Origin: Caldivirga sp. UBA161 | GTDB lineage: Archaea; Thermoproteota; Thermoprotei; Thermoproteales; Thermocladiaceae | Direction of reading: 5' to 3' | Assembly (NCBI RefSeq): GCF_002506515.1 | Contig: NZ_DAXS01000013.1 | Location: forward strand, 43,740-50,721 | DNA: 6,982 nt | Part shown: positions 5,459 to 6,982 of the stretch, piece by piece | Position numbering within the stretch: position 1 is the first letter of the stretch | Layout: the number at the start of each line of letters is the position of its first letter | Program-made: the position numbers and the translations under genes | The notes under the pieces: model-generated | Told to the model about the DNA's origin: nothing | The model's input: the letters and a program-made list of their open reading frames with translations, nothing else | Database searches by the model: none

Positions 5459-6901
5459 ATGGCCTTTAATGACCTCAGGGGGTATTTGAGTAAACTGGAG
5501 GAGTGGGGTGAGTTAATTAGGGTTAGTGAACCAATTAGCGTGGAATTGGAGTTACCCGCATTACTGAGGGGGTTAATGTATAGGAATGGGCCGGCTGTGA
5601 TTATTGAGAGGACTAGGGAGGATACCCTACCCGCTGTGGGTAACTTATTCAGTAAGTGGGATAGGGTTTTGATGGCTCTTAATGGTGTTGAGCCAAGTAA
5701 GGCTGCTGAGAGGATTACTGAGTTAATCAGCCTTAAGCCACCAACCGGCCTAATTGATGCAATTAAGGCTCTTGGTGAATTAAGGAATATTTCAAGGTAC
5801 TTCCCTAGATTAGTCAATAAGGCCCCCGTCAAGGAGAGGGAGTGGAGGAGCATTGATTTATTTAAACTACCTGCAGTTAGGCAGTGGCCTAAGGAGCCAG
5901 GTAGATTCCTAACCTTCGCAGTATCATTCATAAAGCATGGTGGCGTAACTAATTTCGGCTACTATAGGCTTCAGGTAATTGGTAAGGATAGGTTCATAAT
6001 GCATTGGATGCCTTGGAGGAGGAGCGCCCAGTATGCTGACATGGGTGAGGCAGAGGTGGCTGTTGTACTTGGCCCAGATCCAGTAACTATGCTGATGGCT
6101 GGTACGCCAGTACCGCATCCCCTTGATAAGCTCCTTGTAACCGGGGTTATTAGGGGTGATGGCGTTGAGTTAACCAGAGGCTCAACAATCAATATTGAGT
6201 ACCCTGCAAACGCAGAATTAGTCATTGAGGGCAAGTTAACTGGGGAGTACGTTAAGGAGGGGCCCTTTGGGGATCACGTGGGCTACTACTCAATAGTTAA
6301 GGAGTACCCTGTGGTTAAGGTAACAGCAATATACTCTAGGGAGGATCCCCTAATACCAGTCACAGTTACAGGTAAGCCTGTGCTTGAGGATGGTAACATA
6401 ATTAAGTTTGGCGTTGAAGCCATGAAGCCACTGTTAAGGCAACTAATACCAGAGATTACAGACATCTACATGCCCCCTGAGGGTGTTGGATACTGGACGG
6501 TGGTATCAATAAGGAAGAGGTACCCAGGGCAAGCCAAGAGAGTTATGACAGCGCTCTGGGGCCTACTGCCGGTTTTCAATAAGATTGTAGTGGTTGTTGA
6601 CCATGACGTGGATGTTAAAAACATGAGTGAGATAACTTATGCAATAGCAGCCAACCTAAACCCACAAAGAGACATAGTAATAATGCCAGAATACCCAACC
6701 GAGGAGCTTGACCCATCAACACCAATACCAGGCTTAGGAAGTAAGCTAGGGCTTGACGCCACTAGGAAACTACCAAGTGAATATAATGGCCAGGAGTACC
6801 CGGAGGAAGCCCAAGCACCACCTGAGGTTGAGGAGGCTATGATGCGGATTATTGAGAAAATAATGGCCAATTACCCTAAGCATAATAGTAAGTTTAAATA
6901 G
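5459..6901 (+). CDS. UbiD-family prenylated-FMN-dependent decarboxylase
   Basis: This 480-residue protein aligns by eye along its whole length with E. coli UbiD: NDLRxxLxxLEExGEL at the start, then NFGYYRLQVIGK, EGPFGDHVGYY, YMPPEGVGYW, and GLGSKLGLDAT near the end. UbiD enzymes (de)carboxylate unsaturated or aromatic acids using prenylated FMN made by a UbiX partner; no ubiX is in this window. Expected residues are present: Asn165, His182 and Glu257 for metal and cofactor binding, and Arg170, Glu267 and Asp272 as the R-E-D catalytic set. Candidate substrates are a prenylated hydroxybenzoate (UbiD), the dihydroxynaphthoate-type acid of the futalosine route (MqnL), or trans-anhydromevalonate 5-phosphate in the archaeal mevalonate pathway. 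The divergent UbiA gene favours quinones, and the nearby HMG-CoA synthase operon favours mevalonate. The family call is firm; the substrate is open. Confidence 0.93.
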   Translation: MAFNDLRGYLSKLEEWGELIRVSEPISVELELPALLRGLMYRNGPAVIIERTREDTLPAVGNLFSKWDRVLMALNGVEPSKAAERITELISLKPPTGLIDAIKALGELRNISRYFPRLVNKAPVKEREWRSIDLFKLPAVRQWPKEPGRFLTFAVSFIKHGGVTNFGYYRLQVIGKDRFIMHWMPWRRSAQYADMGEAEVAVVLGPDPVTMLMAGTPVPHPLDKLLVTGVIRGDGVELTRGSTINIEYPANAELVIEGKLTGEYVKEGPFGDHVGYYSIVKEYPVVKVTAIYSREDPLIPVTVTGKPVLEDGNIIKFGVEAMKPLLRQLIPEITDIYMPPEGVGYWTVVSIRKRYPGQAKRVMTALWGLLPVFNKIVVVVDHDVDVKNMSEITYAIAANLNPQRDIVIMPEYPTEELDPSTPIPGLGSKLGLDATRKLPSEYNGQEYPEEAQAPPEVEEAMMRIIEKIMANYPKHNSKFK

Positions 6902-6926
6902 TAAGCATTGCCCTCATTGGGTAGTG

Positions 6927-6935
6927 TTTATAAAT
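6927..6935 (+). promoter_or_regulatory. TATA box of the tRNA gene
   Basis: TTTATAAAT is centred 26 bp before the first base of the tRNA at 6957. This is a textbook archaeal tRNA promoter, 26 bp after the UbiD stop codon. Confidence 0.75.
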
Positions 6936-6956
6936 GCCTACTCATCATCTTCAGTG

Positions 6957-6982
6957 AGCCGGGTCGTCTAGCGGCCAAGGAT
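6957..6982 (+). tRNA. tRNA gene, 5' part only, probably tRNA-Gln
   Basis: The first 26 bases of a tRNA are seen before the window ends. The acceptor 5' strand is AGCCGGG (6957-6963), followed by T8, C9, D-stem GTCT (6966-6969), D-loop AGCGGCCAA with G18G19, and the D-stem 3' strand GGAT (6979-6982), which pairs with GU wobbles at both ends. The anticodon is outside the window. Placing T8 correctly makes base 1 an A. Archaeal tRNA-Gln starts with A1 (A1-U72 is the recognition feature of the GatDE amidotransferase), whereas tRNA-Glu starts with G1, so Gln is the better guess. An intron, common in Thermoproteales, cannot be assessed. Confidence 0.88.

Noticed and set aside
6940..6956. TGATGA (box C-like) on the - strand just upstream of the tRNA.
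   Set aside because: No D or C' box at suitable spacing follows it, and it lies between the tRNA TATA box and the tRNA start.
6957..6982. tRNA-Glu as identity of the partial tRNA.
   Set aside because: Starting at G6958 would put C at position 8 and break the D-stem register; with U8 correct, base 1 is A, which fits archaeal tRNA-Gln better. The anticodon is not visible.

Overview
The window looks like a chromosomal segment of a thermophilic crenarchaeon, most likely of the Thermoproteales (Caldivirga/Vulcanisaeta type). The supporting evidence is the archaeal isoprenoid genes, heavy AGG/AGR arginine usage, TATA boxes 24-28 bp upstream of start codons (leaderless mRNAs), very short spacers and an archaeal-type tRNA at the right edge. 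The genus is an inference from sequence style. No mobile element, CRISPR array or phage gene is visible, and no gene-free stretch exceeds 300 bases.

Left region (about 90-2730, + strand): a tight three-gene operon encodes an SCP2/archaeal-type thiolase homologue, a small DUF35 protein (zinc ribbon plus OB fold) and HMG-CoA synthase. In other archaea these three families form one complex that condenses acetyl-CoA to acetoacetyl-CoA and then to HMG-CoA, the entry to the mevalonate pathway for membrane lipids. Here the HMG-CoA synthase keeps its Glu/Cys/His catalytic set. The thiolase has Asp in place of the nucleophilic Cys, Asn in place of the GHP histidine, and no C-terminal glycine loop. It therefore looks like a pseudo-enzyme partner, and this is the most interesting point in the window.

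Middle region (2731-4436): a stand-alone TRAM-domain RNA-binding protein on + with two candidate promoters. It converges on a cytoplasmic serine hydrolase of the beta-lactamase/PBP family on -. The 116-bp spacer upstream of the hydrolase holds a candidate C/D-box guide RNA on -, with its own TATA-like element overlapping the stop codon of the next gene.

Right region (4437-6982): a MenA-like UbiA prenyltransferase (-) and a UbiD-family prenyl-FMN decarboxylase (+) are divergently transcribed from a 77-bp spacer with back-to-back promoters. The pair could serve quinone synthesis (UbiA/UbiD or MqnP/MqnL type). Alternatively the UbiD homologue could be the anhydromevalonate-phosphate decarboxylase of the archaeal mevalonate pathway, which would tie it functionally to the HMG-CoA synthase operon. 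Sequence alone does not decide. The window ends inside a tRNA gene, probably tRNA-Gln, with its TATA box at -26.
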